This document shows positions 12,350-25,730 of a stretch of 64,000 nucleotides of DNA, piece by piece (position 1 is the stretch's first letter; each line of letters begins with the position of its first letter). The notes below the pieces were generated by a model. That model searched no databases and was not told the origin of the DNA. It saw nothing but the letters and a program-made list of their open reading frames with translations. The DNA is from Trema orientale (taxonomy: Eukaryota > Streptophyta > Magnoliopsida > Rosales > Cannabaceae). Where the stretch lies: contig JXTC01000587.1 in assembly GCA_002914845.1 (NCBI GenBank), positions 10,442-74,441 on the forward strand, given 5' to 3'. The position numbers and the translations under genes are program-made.

Positions 12350-13456
12350 GGAAAATATCAAAAAGCATCCTATTTGTTTTGGCAAGGTACTCGTTTCTAT
12401 CCTGTATTTTTAAAAATACAAAATATATTCCCTCAATTTGTCAAATGACTCAAATTTATCCCTTCGTTTAAGTCAAATTTGGTCAAAATTACATTGCAAA
12501 ATGATATTAATGTATCAAATAGTTTAACTACTTCATTAACATTGCAACCAAACAACAATTTTTTTAATATAAATATATATATATATATATGTTGCCAATC
12601 CAGTAGGTATTTTTTTTTTACCTATGTGTGGATATTTTTTTTTTAGCCATTAGATCATCATTTATATATATATATATGGGTGAGTTTTCAATAGGTATTT
12701 TTATTTTTACTCCATGGATGGATAAGTTTGATTAATTTGGAAATAAATCTACAATAACAAGTCATCTCATTCAATATATTAATTTCTAATTCTTTTTTAT
12801 TTATATCCCTTTTGAAAATTTAATTTAAAATTTAAGTTTTTAATTACCTTTAATTTAAAATTATATGTACTATTGTATCTTCAATATTTCATAAATTTTT
12901 TTTTTTACTGTACGAAAGGTAAAATTCAAGATAGCATAAATTTCATATTATGAATAAGTTATTTTCTTAAATAACAAAAAATGAATAAAGCAACTACATT
13001 GAAAGAAAATTTGTTTTAAAAAAAAAATTATGCGTGAAACAGCTTAAAATTTATACATCTTTTGTTGTTTTTTTTTTTCAACGAATAAAATAGTTGAGAG
13101 TGATTTAGGATTATTAAGTATTTTTCACTAGTTTCATTTTCTTATAAAAAATAAAATAAAATAAAAAAATTGACTAACTCATCATGTTACCCTTTTTTTT
13201 TGTTTTAAATAACTTTTTATATTTATATATGTATTAATTATAATAATTTTTTTAATAAATCTACTAATATTATTTTAGCCATTAGATTAAAATCTAATGG
13301 CTCAATAAAAAATTGACAAAAGTTAAATGTAAATTTGTCATAAGGCATAATTTTGATTGAATTTAACAAGTTGAGGGGATACGTTTTGTATTTCTAAAAA
13401 CACAGTGGCGAAAGTTGGTATTACTAAAACAAAAAGGGAGATTTCAATATTTTCCC
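12350..13456. mobile_element. Mutator-like non-autonomous element, about 1.1 kb, long TIRs
   Basis: The ends GGAAAATATC (left) and GGGAAAATATTG (reverse complement of the right) start terminal inverted repeats that stay alignable for about 120 bp. Flanks AATTAGTAAT (12340-12349) and AATTAATAAT (13457-13466) are a 10-bp near-identical target-site duplication with one mismatch, fitting the 8-10 bp of Mutator-like elements. No transposase frame is present. Inside it, 12591-12655 matches one end of the MITE at 45455-45696. Confidence 0.6.
12591..12655 (+). mobile_element. Truncated MITE end, same family as 45455-45696
   Basis: GTTGCCAATCCAGTAGG, then poly-T, ACCTAT, a second poly-T and a GATCATCAT stretch all match the left arm of the complete MITE at 45455-45696. 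The copy then stops in a TA repeat, so only one arm is present. Confidence 0.55.
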
Positions 13457-16123
13457 AATTAATAATGATACATCTTGGTCGATTTTTAATTGGATGTATA
13501 TATGGATATTCATGGACCGCCTTTTTCCATTGCAACATTAACTAATATTTGATGATAAAATATAACTAATCCAATGAATCAAGCAGATCTTTCATTTTTC
13601 CTTTCAAGATATATCTAATTTTCTACTATTAATTAATGCGATAGTGAACCGTTAACCTATTTTAAAGAGGAAAAAAAAAAAAAGAAAAGAAGGGCCTTAG
13701 ATCTTTAGATAGGTGAGCCTCATAATGATCTTTTATGGTAATAATCCAAACCACGATGAAGTGATAAGGCATATTCAGAGCAAAATCTATATAATCTTAT
13801 GATGTTTTTGCTATACTCGTGCAAATAATACGATCAAAATCCTGCCATATATAAAGACGATATACATACATAGTATAACGTGATAATCAAAATAGTAAGA
13901 ATAAAATAGTCCATCCTCAAAAATTAAAGCCACCGTTTCAAAACGCCAGACCAGCATATATTAATTTTAAGCGCAAATCATGTATCCTCTTGTAGGATCA
14001 TCATCAATGGATGAATGCCCTTTTCATTGTTTTGAAGTCTGAAACCGAAACATTTCTCGAATTTTGATGAATAATGTTAGAGATCTGGCTACTGTAATAA
14101 GTTCTTAATATCAATAAGGAACACTTTCTACCTATTAGAAAAGTTTCTCTCTTTTTTTTTTGGAAATAAATATTAAGATTCCTAACATTAAGCTTTTTAT
14201 ATTTATTAGAAAAAAATAAAAACATTATCCTTTTTAATCGTTGAGATTGATTTTATGCTGATCTTGCATTTTAGCATATGCTAAAATCTAAAAACAATTT
14301 CCTCAAAAAAAATCTAAAAACAATTGCACGTAGATTAATATAACATCATTGAATTTTTCTTCTTCCAAAATCTTAAGAAAAAATCTTCTTCATAAAGCAA
14401 CTATAATACTTAAACGAGGGAGATCATTTAGATTTTTATATAAATGCAGCCATATTACCTAATAGTTATGGGTCATATTAGGTTTGACATAGGGAACTTT
14501 AATGCTTACGTTTCATCACAACATCTTTGTTAGTTTACAAAATGGTTGCACCAATTTTATTGGCTAACTTACTAGCAGAAAAGCTAATATTAAGAATGTA
14601 ATTGTCTTAAAATATTAGAGAAATTTATTTTTTATTTTATTTTTATTTTGATAGATTATTATGTGGGAATTGAGAACTTTATGATACTTACACTATATTG
14701 GAACTCAATTTTCTTTTTTTTTTTTTTTTTTGGGAATTGAAGATTGGAAATATAAATGTACCAATAAGACTAATGACCAAATTGGTATTGTTGTGTTGTA
14801 CTGTGCTGCAGCTATGTCGTAGCCTTATTGTAGTTGTGTTGTGAACAAGAAGCAGCTGTGAGAAAAAAGATATAGGTATTTGGTAAATTTAATATGTAAA
14901 ACTGTTGTGATGTTTAAAGGCGGCATCTAGCATTTGTAAATTATAGACTGTGTATAGGGATGACAACAGATCGGGTTCAAAATGGATATGGCTCTCCCGC
15001 CCCTATAACCGCGGGAAAAAACCAAACCCATACTCACTCCATTTACCTACCCGTCAGCCAAAAAAAAAAAAAAAAACCTGAAAATGACTGGTGGCTGCGT
15101 GGTTGTAGAGGTGCAGAGCTTCGAGCCTTACAGTTGCAGTTGCTTAATGGAAATAACAGTGTTAGTTCTTAGATTTTTTTTTTTTCCCCCTTCAGGTCCT
15201 TCTTCAAATCGTGCTTGTGGGCTTATGGATATGTTGTAAGTTGTTGGATAAGTATATTATAATGGGCTTGGCGCCTCGCTATTCTTTAAGTAATGGGCTT
15301 AAGTATTTTTTACTTACAGTATCTATTTTACATTTATAGATATATATAGAGGAGGTTTTAATGGTATAAAAATTTGTGTAAGTATTGAATAGTTATAGAT
15401 ATAAGTGTAAGCATTAAATACAAAAGATGATATAGACTTAGAAATTACCTGCTATAGCAAGTTTTACAGCAGGTTACTATTTAGTATTAATTATAAAGAT
15501 TCTTTTCTTTTACCCTTGTAATAAATATGGGGAACAAAATCCCAGATTTAGAAATGTCTTGAATTTAATTTCTTTTTTGTTTTATTTAATTCTCTATTTT
15601 TTAGGATTGTAATATTTAATTAGTTAGTTTTTGAAAATTGTGTGACTTATAAAAATAGTATCTATTTGAATTTACTTAAAAAATAAAACAATTTATTTAA
15701 AGAATATCATATAACATGTTGCAATTAGCATAGGAACACAAGACCCACAATCCCAAAAATGAATCTAATAATTGCATTCCCGACTGTTTGGTCTCCTCAA
15801 TATTATCAGTAAAAGTTCATGAATTTTCCCTGCTTTCCCTGCTTTTCCATAGGATGAACGAACATGTTCTATCTACTGTAGTTCTAAGTAGTACATTATT
15901 CGACGATTAAATCAACAAATATCACAATAGACTACAACGTAATATAATCGAAGATTAGAATAGAAATCATGCTTTGAAAGAACTATTAGATTACAGGATC
16001 GAGACATACCCAGTAGGCCAGGAGTAATTGTAGATCAACTGACAACCAAATAACTTTAGGAAAAATATTAGCATTGTGAAAATTTGTTGGCTTGTGTATA
16101 AAAAGATACAAGAAATGGCATTA
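13457..16123. other. Intergenic DNA, no gene seen
   Basis: AT-rich DNA. A short CG-richer patch at about 14957-15060 begins AGGGATGACAACAGATCGGG. It resembles in style the end of the repeat at 18111-18290, but I cannot establish that the two form one element. Confidence 0.45.
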
Positions 16124-16237
16124 TCAAGAATCCAAGGAGAACTTTTCAAGCTCTCGAATGCCCTGACTAGAAGCTTTCTTCATTTCAAGAGCTCTTTTAT
16201 AGGGAGGAGCAATTAGAGGCTGTACAGGATCCAAGCT
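16124..16237 (-). pseudogene. Orphan terminal exon (37 codons plus stop) of an unrecognised gene
   Basis: Read on the minus strand, a good acceptor (CTTACCAG) is followed by exactly 38 codons in phase 0 ending in TGA. The predicted peptide starts SLDPVQPLIAPPYKRALEMK and ends IRELEKFSLDS, with coding-like composition. I do not recognise the family. The sequence upstream on the minus strand (16240-17500) shows no further exon and no start. It is best read as a captured or left-behind gene fragment, but the last exon of a real gene with very long introns cannot be excluded. Confidence 0.4.
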
Positions 16238-19200
16238 CTGGTAAGTTCCCTCTGCAACTTAGACTGTAATCATTTTTTATTCTCACTATATTTTTGGATT
16301 TTCTTTTAGAAATATTGGGAAGTTGTATTTTGTGGAAAGATATTCATGAGATGATTGAGATTGTTTGACAGTGCCATTATATAAGATTCAAGCTTTGGAA
16401 TGAAATTTTTCTTATTTTTGTTAAAAAGACACCACCAATCAGAGTATGCACCAGTCTTTAAATGGCAGCCATTGATAAAATATTATATATATTAAATGCA
16501 CAAATACGTTTTTTTTAGAAAAAAATATTTGTATCTTGCATCATGATGACTATAAACCCTTCCAGAGCCATTCTATTAATTTTGTTATTTTTCTGTTAAA
16601 GTATCTTGATATATAAATGAATTAATTGAAAATAAATTGGTCCATTAAATTATTTTACCTTAGTAATAAACTTGAATTACTTGATAAATGATCAATCAAT
16701 TAAATCACTTATGAGGGTCAATTCATTTAATCAATTACCTTGGTATATAAGTGGTCTATATTAATGATATATCAACAATTTTCTTGAAAAAAAATATAAA
16801 GTGACCAATTAAATTAATAAAGTTGGTCTATTAGTGATATATGAATGCTACATATCCGCAAAATGCTTGGAAGAGGGGAAAAAAAATAGTAATATGGCCA
16901 ATCAGTTTAATTCGTTGCTATTTTAATATTTAATTGAAATAAGAAAATGAGCGATCAATTTATTTTTGTTGACGTATAAATATTTATTATTTGGAAAAAA
17001 GAAAATAACCAGTCAAATAAATAATACAGGCATAACACATATACCATCTATTTACTTGAAAAAATAAATACAAATAACCAAACCAATCAAATTAATTATA
17101 TTGGAATACTAGCGATATACCAATAACAAACATATGACTAGAGGTGCTAAAAAAAAAAGACAAATCGAATGGCCATTCAACATACCAAAAAAATTAATAG
17201 TTTACCAAGTTTAATCATATAAACATGACTTTCCTTTAAAAAAAAAAAAATTTGTTATGCCACATTTTATTACGGGGTCATTAATGGTAGATTTAGGTAG
17301 TTTTAATATTTCTGAATTAGTCAAATAATTATTTATTAGTTGTATCTGTATTGGGCAGTGGTTTTTTTCATTTTTTTTATTTGTTGCTACTTTTATGCTA
17401 TTATAATATCTTTTATTTAAGATGGGAAAAAGAGTAGTCTATATTGGTATCTTATAGCACAAAACGTGTGAAACTTAGGATTTTTTTCCCCCCTCCCATT
17501 CCCTACAGGTAAGCCTAATCATCCTCATTTATGTTTATCTATTAGCTAGCAAAGGCAAATCATAAAAGCTTTCTAGTGTTATTTGTTTATTATAATAGTA
17601 AAGTATTATAGGCAAAAATGAAATTCCATTTTTCTCTTATGGTGAGTCATCCGCCAAAGAATGGATAAAATTCATTTATCTAATTAGTGGAAGATTATTA
17701 ATGGCGACATTAATGATATAATATAGTTGATTTAGGGAATATAAAACTTTTTTTTTTCTAGTTTCGGATTAATTATTAAGTAATGAGAATGAGAATCTGA
17801 AATGGGAAAGAATCATGGAATAAATCTTAAGTTAAGAATCTATTAAAATAAATATAAAAAATATTAACAAAATGATATGTTATCAGGTTACCAACAAGTT
17901 ACCCATCCAAAATATATTTAATAAGATTTATAAGTTCAAAGCTAATTAATTACCATAAATTTTGTTGGCCAACTACCCAATTAACTAGAATCGTTTGATA
18001 AAGATCAAACGGTTAAAACAATAGTAACCATCGATGGATAAATATTGCAGTAACCATTGAAGCATCACCCATATTTATATTTTTTTAAAAAAATAATATA
18101 TAAATATATAACCGGGTCGGGTTTGGGGACGGATACGTATGAACCCGAATCCTCCCCGAACCAGCATCGGATATTGTCTTGAATACCCGAATCCGATCCG
18201 AAAACCTGAATAATCGGGTACTACCCACCCCATTATAGGGTCGGGTACTCGTAGGTAAATAGATTTTCGGGTTAAATTGGCATCCATAATTGTGTGTTAC
18301 CTTACTTTTATTACTTTTCTTCTCAAATTCTATTTAAAATAGTGGTTACACAACAACTTTTAAAAACTGCTCACTAAAGAGAGTAACTTATCAAAAAAAA
18401 AAAAAAGCACCCTAAACAACTCTCATTACCTCTTATACAAATTTTTTTGTATTGTTATTACTATTATTTTGTCTAACTATAGTTAGCAAAATACTAGATG
18501 AGATTTCAAGCGCTAATACTATGGACGTGTGTAATCTAGACTTTTCACAAAAAGTTATTTTATGTTAAAAATTCATAAATTTATGATTGAAAAAAAATGT
18601 AAATTTATTTATACAAAATACGCTAATAAAATTTTCAAAATTTCAATAAAAATATAATATTTGTCACCTAATTATATTGGATTGATCATAAATTTTATAC
18701 GTTACTTATTAAAAATTAAATAGTTTAAAATATAATTAGTAATACATGCTAAATAAGGGATGATATCCCGAAAAAACAAAAACCCACCACATTTTGTCTT
18801 TAGTAAAAAAAAATCCACATGTTTTCATAAATATCAAATAAAATCTTCTATTTGCTTTTTTCTATCAAATCTCACAGAATCTATAAGTATAGAAAAAAAA
18901 ATTAAAATTTAATTCGCTTTTGACTTTTGAAATCAGAATTTTTTTTAAAAAAATAATTATTTTTGTGTGTTTGAAGGCTATTATTACTATTCGATTCCTG
19001 AGATATTACACATCATTTTTTTGTTCTAAATGGTTGCCTTACAACTTCATCTATGGATGCCAATCTGACAATTTTAAAGAATAAAGACATTTTTTTACAA
19101 ATATTTTAAACTCCAATTTTGACTGTATATTTGAATTTGGTGATATTTGATAGAAAAATACAAAGAAAAAATTTTATTTGATATTAATAAAAAGACATGG

Positions 19201-20639
19201 GATTTTTATTTTTATTTTTTGCTAAAAGGCTAAAGGTAATGGTTTTTTTTAATATATTATCCCTGCTAAATAATAACAAAAGAAAAACCGTCAGACAAAA
19301 ATAAATAGAATCTGAAAAAAAATAGATGAAGAAAAGTATTTATATGGTTCAAATACATGTATAATACATTTTCGGTGAAAAAATACAAGTATTTTAAAGT
19401 GCATTTGATAAGTACATAATTCGCTATATTATTAAAAAATACATACATATGTGTATAATATCAGTACGTAAAACTTTGTGTCTAACCATATTCATGTTAC
19501 CTTAAAAAAAAAAATCTACAGTACTCATATCTTTATTCTCATTAAAAAAATTAAACAATGAGAATAAAGGTTTTTTTTTTCCTTAAAAAAGAGGATAATA
19601 AATTTATAAAACTAAATTTAATTCTAATTCAATAGTTTCAGGTTTTTAAATTCAAATCGTGTATGTAATAAAGCAAAAATGTCCCCGTTTGTTCTTTATT
19701 TCTATAATCGTAGGTTTTTATTTCTGTAATTCTTTTTTGGAATATGCTAAAATGAGATACTTAAACATGAATTTCAAGGGCCACTAATACTGTGAAATGT
19801 TTTCTCAAAATAGGATTAGGGAACACATGTAAAATAGTGGTTAAAAAGCATGTGATAGTATTGGGTATTACTTTTGAGTGTAAATTATCGTAATAAATAA
19901 TTTCACAAAAGAAGATCTTGTAATAAATCAAAAATTAATAAAACTAATTAATTGTGCCCACAAGGCTACTTAAAGTGTAGTTTCCATTTATAAATATACA
20001 AGCTCACAAAAAAGGTATAGCCTCTGACATTACAATGTTTCTATGATAACTCTCTCAAATCCAATCATATTAGCATCATCCATTTTTTATGCCATTATAT
20101 TCATGTTATCCAATTAAGCTTATTTCGCAATCGGCAGCTATGGCTATGCCATTACAAGGCCCACTTTTCCATTTTCTTAATCGCTGCCATCTTGTCTAGA
20201 AAATGACTAGTGAAATCTTAGAACCTAATATTTGATATTTTTTTCTTTTCGTGAAAAATGAAATGAATTAGTAACTTATTTCATATAACTTGTGTGATCA
20301 TCAGTTACAAAACGAACCCAAAAACATAAACAGGAAATTGGAAATAAAAGAAGATAACCACAAACATAGACAAAAGTCAAAAAAAGACAGAGCACTAGTA
20401 ATCAAAATGACACAACTTTATGTTCCAAAAAGAATGATGAACATAACAAAATAAGCTCTATTAGGACTTTTTCCTTTTTTTTTTTTTTTTTCCTTCTTCT
20501 TCTGGTGGAGAAAAGGAATTTGCAGGCAGGCACTACCACCACCACCGGTACTGGAAGTTGACTGTTGTTTGCCCCCACACCCCCCCACCTGTCGTTTGTC
20601 AAAAAATGGGGTGCACTTATATAAACACTGCTAGTTACA

Positions 20640-20640
<1 letters not shown>
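16238..20640. other. Intergenic DNA, AT-rich, no gene seen
   Basis: Four kilobases of low-complexity AT-rich DNA with poly-A/T runs. The patch at 18111-18290 is richer in CCCGA motifs (GGGTCGGG, ACCCGAATCC, CGGGTACT) of the kind found in dispersed plant repeats. No coding evidence. Confidence 0.45.

Positions 20641-20643
<3 letters not shown>

Positions 20644-20671
<28 letters not shown>
20644..20671. repeat. (CT)n microsatellite downstream of the ATL65-like gene
   Basis: About 14 uninterrupted CT units. Confidence 0.9.
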
Positions 20672-20673
<2 letters not shown>

Positions 20674-21385
20674 CCACTGCTTTACACACCACCCCCACCA
20701 CATGGTTTCTCCTGTCGGTGGTAAAATAAAATGGTCGCAATTTAAATTTAAAAAATTTAATTTCTTTTCTTTAAAGAAAAAGCGACCATGGCATCAAGTT
20801 AAAAGTTAAAACCCATAATAAACCCAAAAAACGACAAATCCTCCCCACCTCCCTCGCATTTATGGGGCTTCGCTTCTTTTCTCTTTGATCGTATCTCATT
20901 ATCTGAATCTTCTTCTGCTGCTTCTCTCTCTCACTCGCTCTCCCCCAAAAGACTTCAAAGTTAATTTTCTGAGAAAAATGGAAAAGAGAGGCAGAGAAAA
21001 ATAATGAAATTAAAATAAGATTTGGGATTTGGGATTTGGGATTTGGGTTTTGGCTTGTGTGCTTTTTCTTCTTTTCTTTCGCTATCTTTGAGAGACTTAA
21101 TGAGAGGAGGAGGGGGCATTTAATGCCCGTTTGGTCTAAACCTCCAAAATCCCATTAATGTCCGCTCCGAATTGCCAGACCATCTCATTAAAATCTCACG
21201 CTATCCCCAGCCTCCCCCATTTAAAGCCTCCCGACCCCATTACCGCCCAATCTCCCACCGTCCATTTTCCGCGATCGATCAATCTCCTCGCTCCACGTGT
21301 CCGGCGAAATATTTTCTCCCCAGAAAAAAAAAATCAACTATTTTCCTCTTCTGAAAATGTCTCTCTCTTTCTTTCTTTCTTTCTT

Positions 21386-22702
21386 TTATCTACGGTTGAA
21401 TCTCTCCGGCGAGAGCAGCGCCTCGGGATCCCCGCACCGGAGCCGGCTCGACGAGAACGCCACCGCCGACGACGACGACGGCCTCATGAACATCGGACTC
21501 GTCATCGACTTCGTCCGCCGGGACGATCCCCCGCCGGAGAATCTCGCGCTCGATTCCGATAACGGGAAGAACCCTCTGCCCCGGCGGAAGAACGGCGACT
21601 TCATCCCTCTGTAGTACCTGAACGAGAACACGCGGGGCTTCCCCAGGGAACCGAACGGCGACGGCCTCTTGCTCCAGAAGCCCCCTCTCCGGTACCTCCA
21701 GGGCGAGGCCGTCGCCGGCTCCGTCACCATCATCCTCTCCGACGCCGCGCCCCGTTCGAACCCGAACGAGTAGGATCTCTTGAGGAGGAAATCTCGGCCG
21801 TTGATCCGATGATCCTCCGAGTGACTCGCGTTGTAGTTGTAGTTGTTGCAACTGTTTCTCCTCGGGGAGGCGAGTTCGTCGACGCAAGGCGTGATCTCCA
21901 TGACCGTCGTCGACGACGCCGAGTATTCCGGAGGAGCTTCGGTCAGAGGCTCGAGCGCCACCATGCTCCTCAAGACGGCGTCGTCGAGGCTGGGGCGGAT
22001 TCTCGCCGCCATGAGCGGAATGAAGGGAGACTCCGGGCGGAATATGCCGGCGCGGCAGAGGGGGCAGTTGGCGTGGGAGCGAAGCCACATGTCGATGCAG
22101 TCCACGTGGAAGGCGTGGGAGCAGACCGGGAGCGTACGGACGTAGTCGTCCTCTTCGAACTCGATGAGGCAAACGGCGCAGTCGCGGGGGGTCCCTCCAC
22201 CACCGCCTTTACCGGCTGTGTAGATGGAGAGGGGGATGGTCTTGATGACGGAGTCGTCGAGCCCGTAAGGGGAGAACACGTGGAACCCGTCGCTGGCCTC
22301 GAACGGCGAGTCGTACGGCAGGGAGTCGAGGTCGCCAGCGGAGGAAGGGAGGTAGGACCGCCTGCTACGGCGGCGGCGCCTCCTCCAACGTCGGAGGAGT
22401 CGGAGGACGGGCGGGATGACGTGTCGGGAGATAAGGCGGGAGTAGGTGACGATCAAGAAGGCGGTGGCCACCACCACCACCATGGCTATCAGCGGCGGAC
22501 TGAAGTCAACAGGAAGCTTCGACGGCGGCGATGATTGATCTCCCGGAGTAGTAGCTGCGGCGGTTGAGGCTGTGGTAGGTGGAGACGCGGGAGTTGGGCC
22601 TGGGACTGGGCCTGGGCTTGGGCTTGGAGACGAGGTCCACCAGTCGAAGTGGTTGAGCGTTGACGGAGAAGGAGCAGGAGCAGGAGCCATGGTCGTGATC
22701 AT
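21386..22702 (-). CDS. ATL65: ATL65-like RING-H2 E3 ubiquitin ligase, 438 aa, intronless
   Basis: A membrane-anchored RING-H2 ligase of the ATL family. The N-terminus is Pro/Ser/Ala-rich (residues 1-65). One membrane segment follows at about 70-87 (PLIAMVVVVATAFLIVTY), then an Arg-rich stretch (residues 101-114), the ATL GLD motif at 147-149 and the RING-H2 at 175-216. Its ligands are C175, C178, C194, H196, H199, C202, C213 and C216, with the ATL-typical P192 and W206. The C-terminal blocks RRTKSMTSPMF and RLRCGDPEALLSPER match what I recall of Arabidopsis ATL65, as does SPFIPLMAARIRPSLDDAVL after the RING. The ATG at 22702 is first in frame; a second at 22690 also fits. The gene is far more GC-rich than its surroundings, which produces spurious open frames on both strands. 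Confidence 0.9.
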   Translation of the reverse strand: MITTMAPAPAPSPSTLNHFDWWTSSPSPSPGPVPGPTPASPPTTASTAAATTPGDQSSPPSKLPVDFSPPLIAMVVVVATAFLIVTYSRLISRHVIPPVLRLLRRWRRRRRRSRRSYLPSSAGDLDSLPYDSPFEASDGFHVFSPYGLDDSVIKTIPLSIYTAGKGGGGGTPRDCAVCLIEFEEDDYVRTLPVCSHAFHVDCIDMWLRSHANCPLCRAGIFRPESPFIPLMAARIRPSLDDAVLRSMVALEPLTEAPPEYSASSTTVMEITPCVDELASPRRNSCNNYNYNASHSEDHRINGRDFLLKRSYSFGFERGAASERMMVTEPATASPWRYRRGGFWSKRPSPFGSLGKPRVFSFRYYRGMKSPFFRRGRGFFPLSESSARFSGGGSSRRTKSMTSPMFMRPSSSSAVAFSSSRLRCGDPEALLSPERFNRR

Positions 22703-25596
22703 TTAGGGCGGCGACCATGGGTTCATGATGGTGGTCCGGGTGGTGGCTTGGTCTGGTCTGGTTTGGTGTGGTTTAGAGGGGACTTTGGTTTGGTTTTGGG
22801 TGGGTTTTGTATTGTGGAGATTAAAAGACGACGTTTAATGCAAATGGTTGACTGTTTTGTCCGGTCTTTCCTTCGATTTGTCTACGGCTTCGTGGGTCTT
22901 TGACACGTCAACGTTTCTGAATTTAAGGCCGGGAGCTAATATCCGCTGTGGAACGAACCACCTCTGGCTCGGTGCTCCCTGCTCTCTGCTCCCTACTGCT
23001 CTTATGCTATATTTTCTTGAATCGGCCGGGTGTTATTTATTTAAATTAATTAAAAAGAAGTTCCTGGTTTTAAGAAATTAATAATGATGTAAATAAATCC
23101 TCTCACTCCTATTTATTAGGCCCATAAATCTAACAATCAAGTCAATATATAGAAAGTTGGACTTTTAAGTAATGACCATGGAAATGAATTGCATGGTGGT
23201 GACTTACTCAGTGGTGTCTGGTGAGTACAATATATTAATCTTAAATATAAAGTGAACTAAGAATATGCAATAGCAAAATAAGCAGCATTTTCTTGGTAAG
23301 TTCTTCACGTTCTTGCTTTAATTTATCTTTTAGCTATGAGTCTCTGTCAAAATGAATTTTTTGGGATGTGGAAGGCACAAAACATATTAGTAACATTAAT
23401 TCAATTATCAAAGTCCAATCGTTGTTTAGTTTCTCCAAGAGGAAAAAAAAGAGTTGTTTATATATATCTCTTTTCAAAAGAAAATAAAAAATCATTTTTA
23501 TAAATTCAAATTGGTAGAGGATCTGTATTTTGAGCTGGCATGATGTGATTGACAAGGAGCATTCATGAATGGATTACTTTTTGGTTAATGGAGAGGGTCA
23601 AATCTTAACATGATTTGACCACAATTCAACCGTTATCGGAGCAGGAAGAAAATTTCATGCAAAGAATTTATGAACATATGGTGATGTTGAGTTATAAAGT
23701 TCAACCCTAAGCTAGTCGTTTCCAAATTTAAAATTACGAGGTTAGTTTTACTCTTTTTCGCGTTTTACATTCTGAGGAGGTTCATTTATATATAGAGGAA
23801 ACCCGAATAAAAAGAAAATAGCAATACTAGACAATTTAGCCAAAATACATTGAAAGAGAGATAAATGATTTGTTAGGTACACATTAATAATCTCAACTAA
23901 ATGCCTGCTTTATGTTGTAGAAGCCTATTTATGTATTACATGGTAAGATTGTCTAAACAAATTTTTTCCAAGTATATATATGCTAAGGCCTACACTACCT
24001 TATATGCATGGTAAGGCCTCCCTACTCTTTATTGTAGAGGCCTACACTACTCTGTCAAAATCTAACAGTGGGTCAGGTGGCCTATACATTAGGCATAGAC
24101 AAATCCATTGCCCAATTAATAGTTATAAACTTATTCACTATATAGAAAAGTACTAGACCTTGACTATTTGACCCTTAATAATACATGCTAATTAGTAATT
24201 ACACTAGAGTTGACGGTTGTTATTGTTGACAACGGTAATTATGGTTTCTAAACTAAAACTACACAGTAAAATAGACTTTGTAAAGTAAAGAACACAACGA
24301 ATTTACATAGTTCCGCTAAATATTTGCCTATGTCTATGAGTGTTCCTTCAACTACATGATTGTCAAAATATAATTTAAAAGTCTTTTAACTGTCAAATTG
24401 AGTGCACCCTTTCTCCATATCTAGACACCTTATCTATAGTTTATAGGGTGGTGCATCTCTGTTCTGGTCCTGTCCAAGTAGCGGCATGACATCTTCTAAA
24501 AGAGCAGGTTTTTGTACTAAATTCAATTCCGATTTCAGTTATTATCACGTAATTGAGTTTTATTTATTTTTGGTTGATACCTTAGGGCATACAGTAATTC
24601 ATATATATTTTTCCCTCGTTTCAATTGCAGTTACAGTTCATGTGATAATTTGTTTTTTTTTTTTTTCGATGAAATCGTATGACTGTATAATTTATCATAC
24701 TACTTTTGGTTGACGGTGGTTAAGATTTTTTAGTCTGATTAGGAAACTAAATAGTCAAAATTAATTGACAATCACAAAATAAATGTCAAAATAGGGTAAT
24801 TACCATTTAATGGGATAATTATCCCAATAAATAAATGAGGTGAATCTTATATCAAGGGCGTATCAACTCTTATCAGACAAAAATCATGTTGCCACTCGAG
24901 GAGAAAAGTACATAAATTCCTATTTTCTTAAGTATATTTTCAAAATACCTGTTTTTCCTTTTTATTTTAAAAATTATCAAGTTTTATACATATTTTTGCA
25001 GAAATGTATGCCACAAGTATTTTGTACATGAAATGTATATTATGGTATAATTTCATAACTAAAAATTATACTTAAAAATTGGTATACATTTCAAAATGTA
25101 TATCACAATTATAAATTTACCCTATAAATGTACACAACAGATAAAATTTTACATTGTAAATACATACACACTTATTTTACACATAAAATGTAAACCTAAA
25201 AACGAAAATTTTTGAGATGAAATTTTAAAAAAAAGAGTATTTGTAAAATATATGGCACAAAATCAAATACTAAATATAAATTTTTCCACTCGAGACGAGC
25301 TCACGAAGCTGGGCGTGTGAGTTTGTGACTTTGTGCTTTAGGATTCTAGTTCCATGTTTGCATTGTACTTAATTTCCAACAACTATTTAAAAAAATAATA
25401 ATAATAAGGATAAGCTTCTCGGTTTAATGGGATTGAGAGAATCTTGGTCCTTGCTGATATCTGTTCAAGAAAATCTCAGACTAGATACTGAGCCAAACGT
25501 GAGAGAAAAGTAGAGTTGAGAAAAAAAAAAGTATGGAGAACTATGAAAAAGAAAAAAGAGGAAGCTTGATGAAGAGGGATGACTTCCATTTTTTAT
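22703..25596. other. Upstream of the ATL65-like gene; no gene seen
   Basis: The first 150 bp carry GGTTTGGT/TGGTCTGG repeats (C/A-rich on the transcribed strand) and form the likely promoter or leader of the ATL gene. The rest is AT-rich with no supported coding region. Confidence 0.5.
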
Positions 25597-25730
25597 GGGA
25601 AAATAGTAAAAATTTCTTTTGTGTTTTAGCAGAAACCGGTTTTCTCCCAAGTGTTTTCCAAAATACAAAATATAACCCATCTATTTGTCAAATTGGATGA
25701 AATTTATACCCAAGTCACAATTTATCAAAA
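25597..25730 (+). mobile_element. Solitary terminal repeat related to the 12350-13456 element
   Basis: GGGAAAATAGTAAAAATTTC, then TGTTTTAGCAG, CAAAATACAAAATATAACCC and TTTGTCAAATTGGATGAAAT follow the same order as the left TIR of the 12350-13456 element. I did not find its inverted partner with confidence. Confidence 0.45.

Noticed and set aside
14957..18290. One 3.3-kb element bounded by GGGATGACAA and TTGGCATCCA ends
   Set aside because: The ends share only about 8 bp and I see no target-site duplication. The internal sequence includes the unrelated orphan exon.
21021..21052. (TTTGGGA)n run resembling an interstitial telomere
   Set aside because: The unit is TTTGGGA repeated about four times, not the plant TTTAGGG. 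Too short and the wrong register for a telomeric repeat.
21390..22534. Several long open frames on both strands overlapping the ATL65-like gene
   Set aside because: They are by-products of the GC-rich, repetitive coding sequence. Only the 438-codon minus frame has the RING-H2 and ATL motifs.
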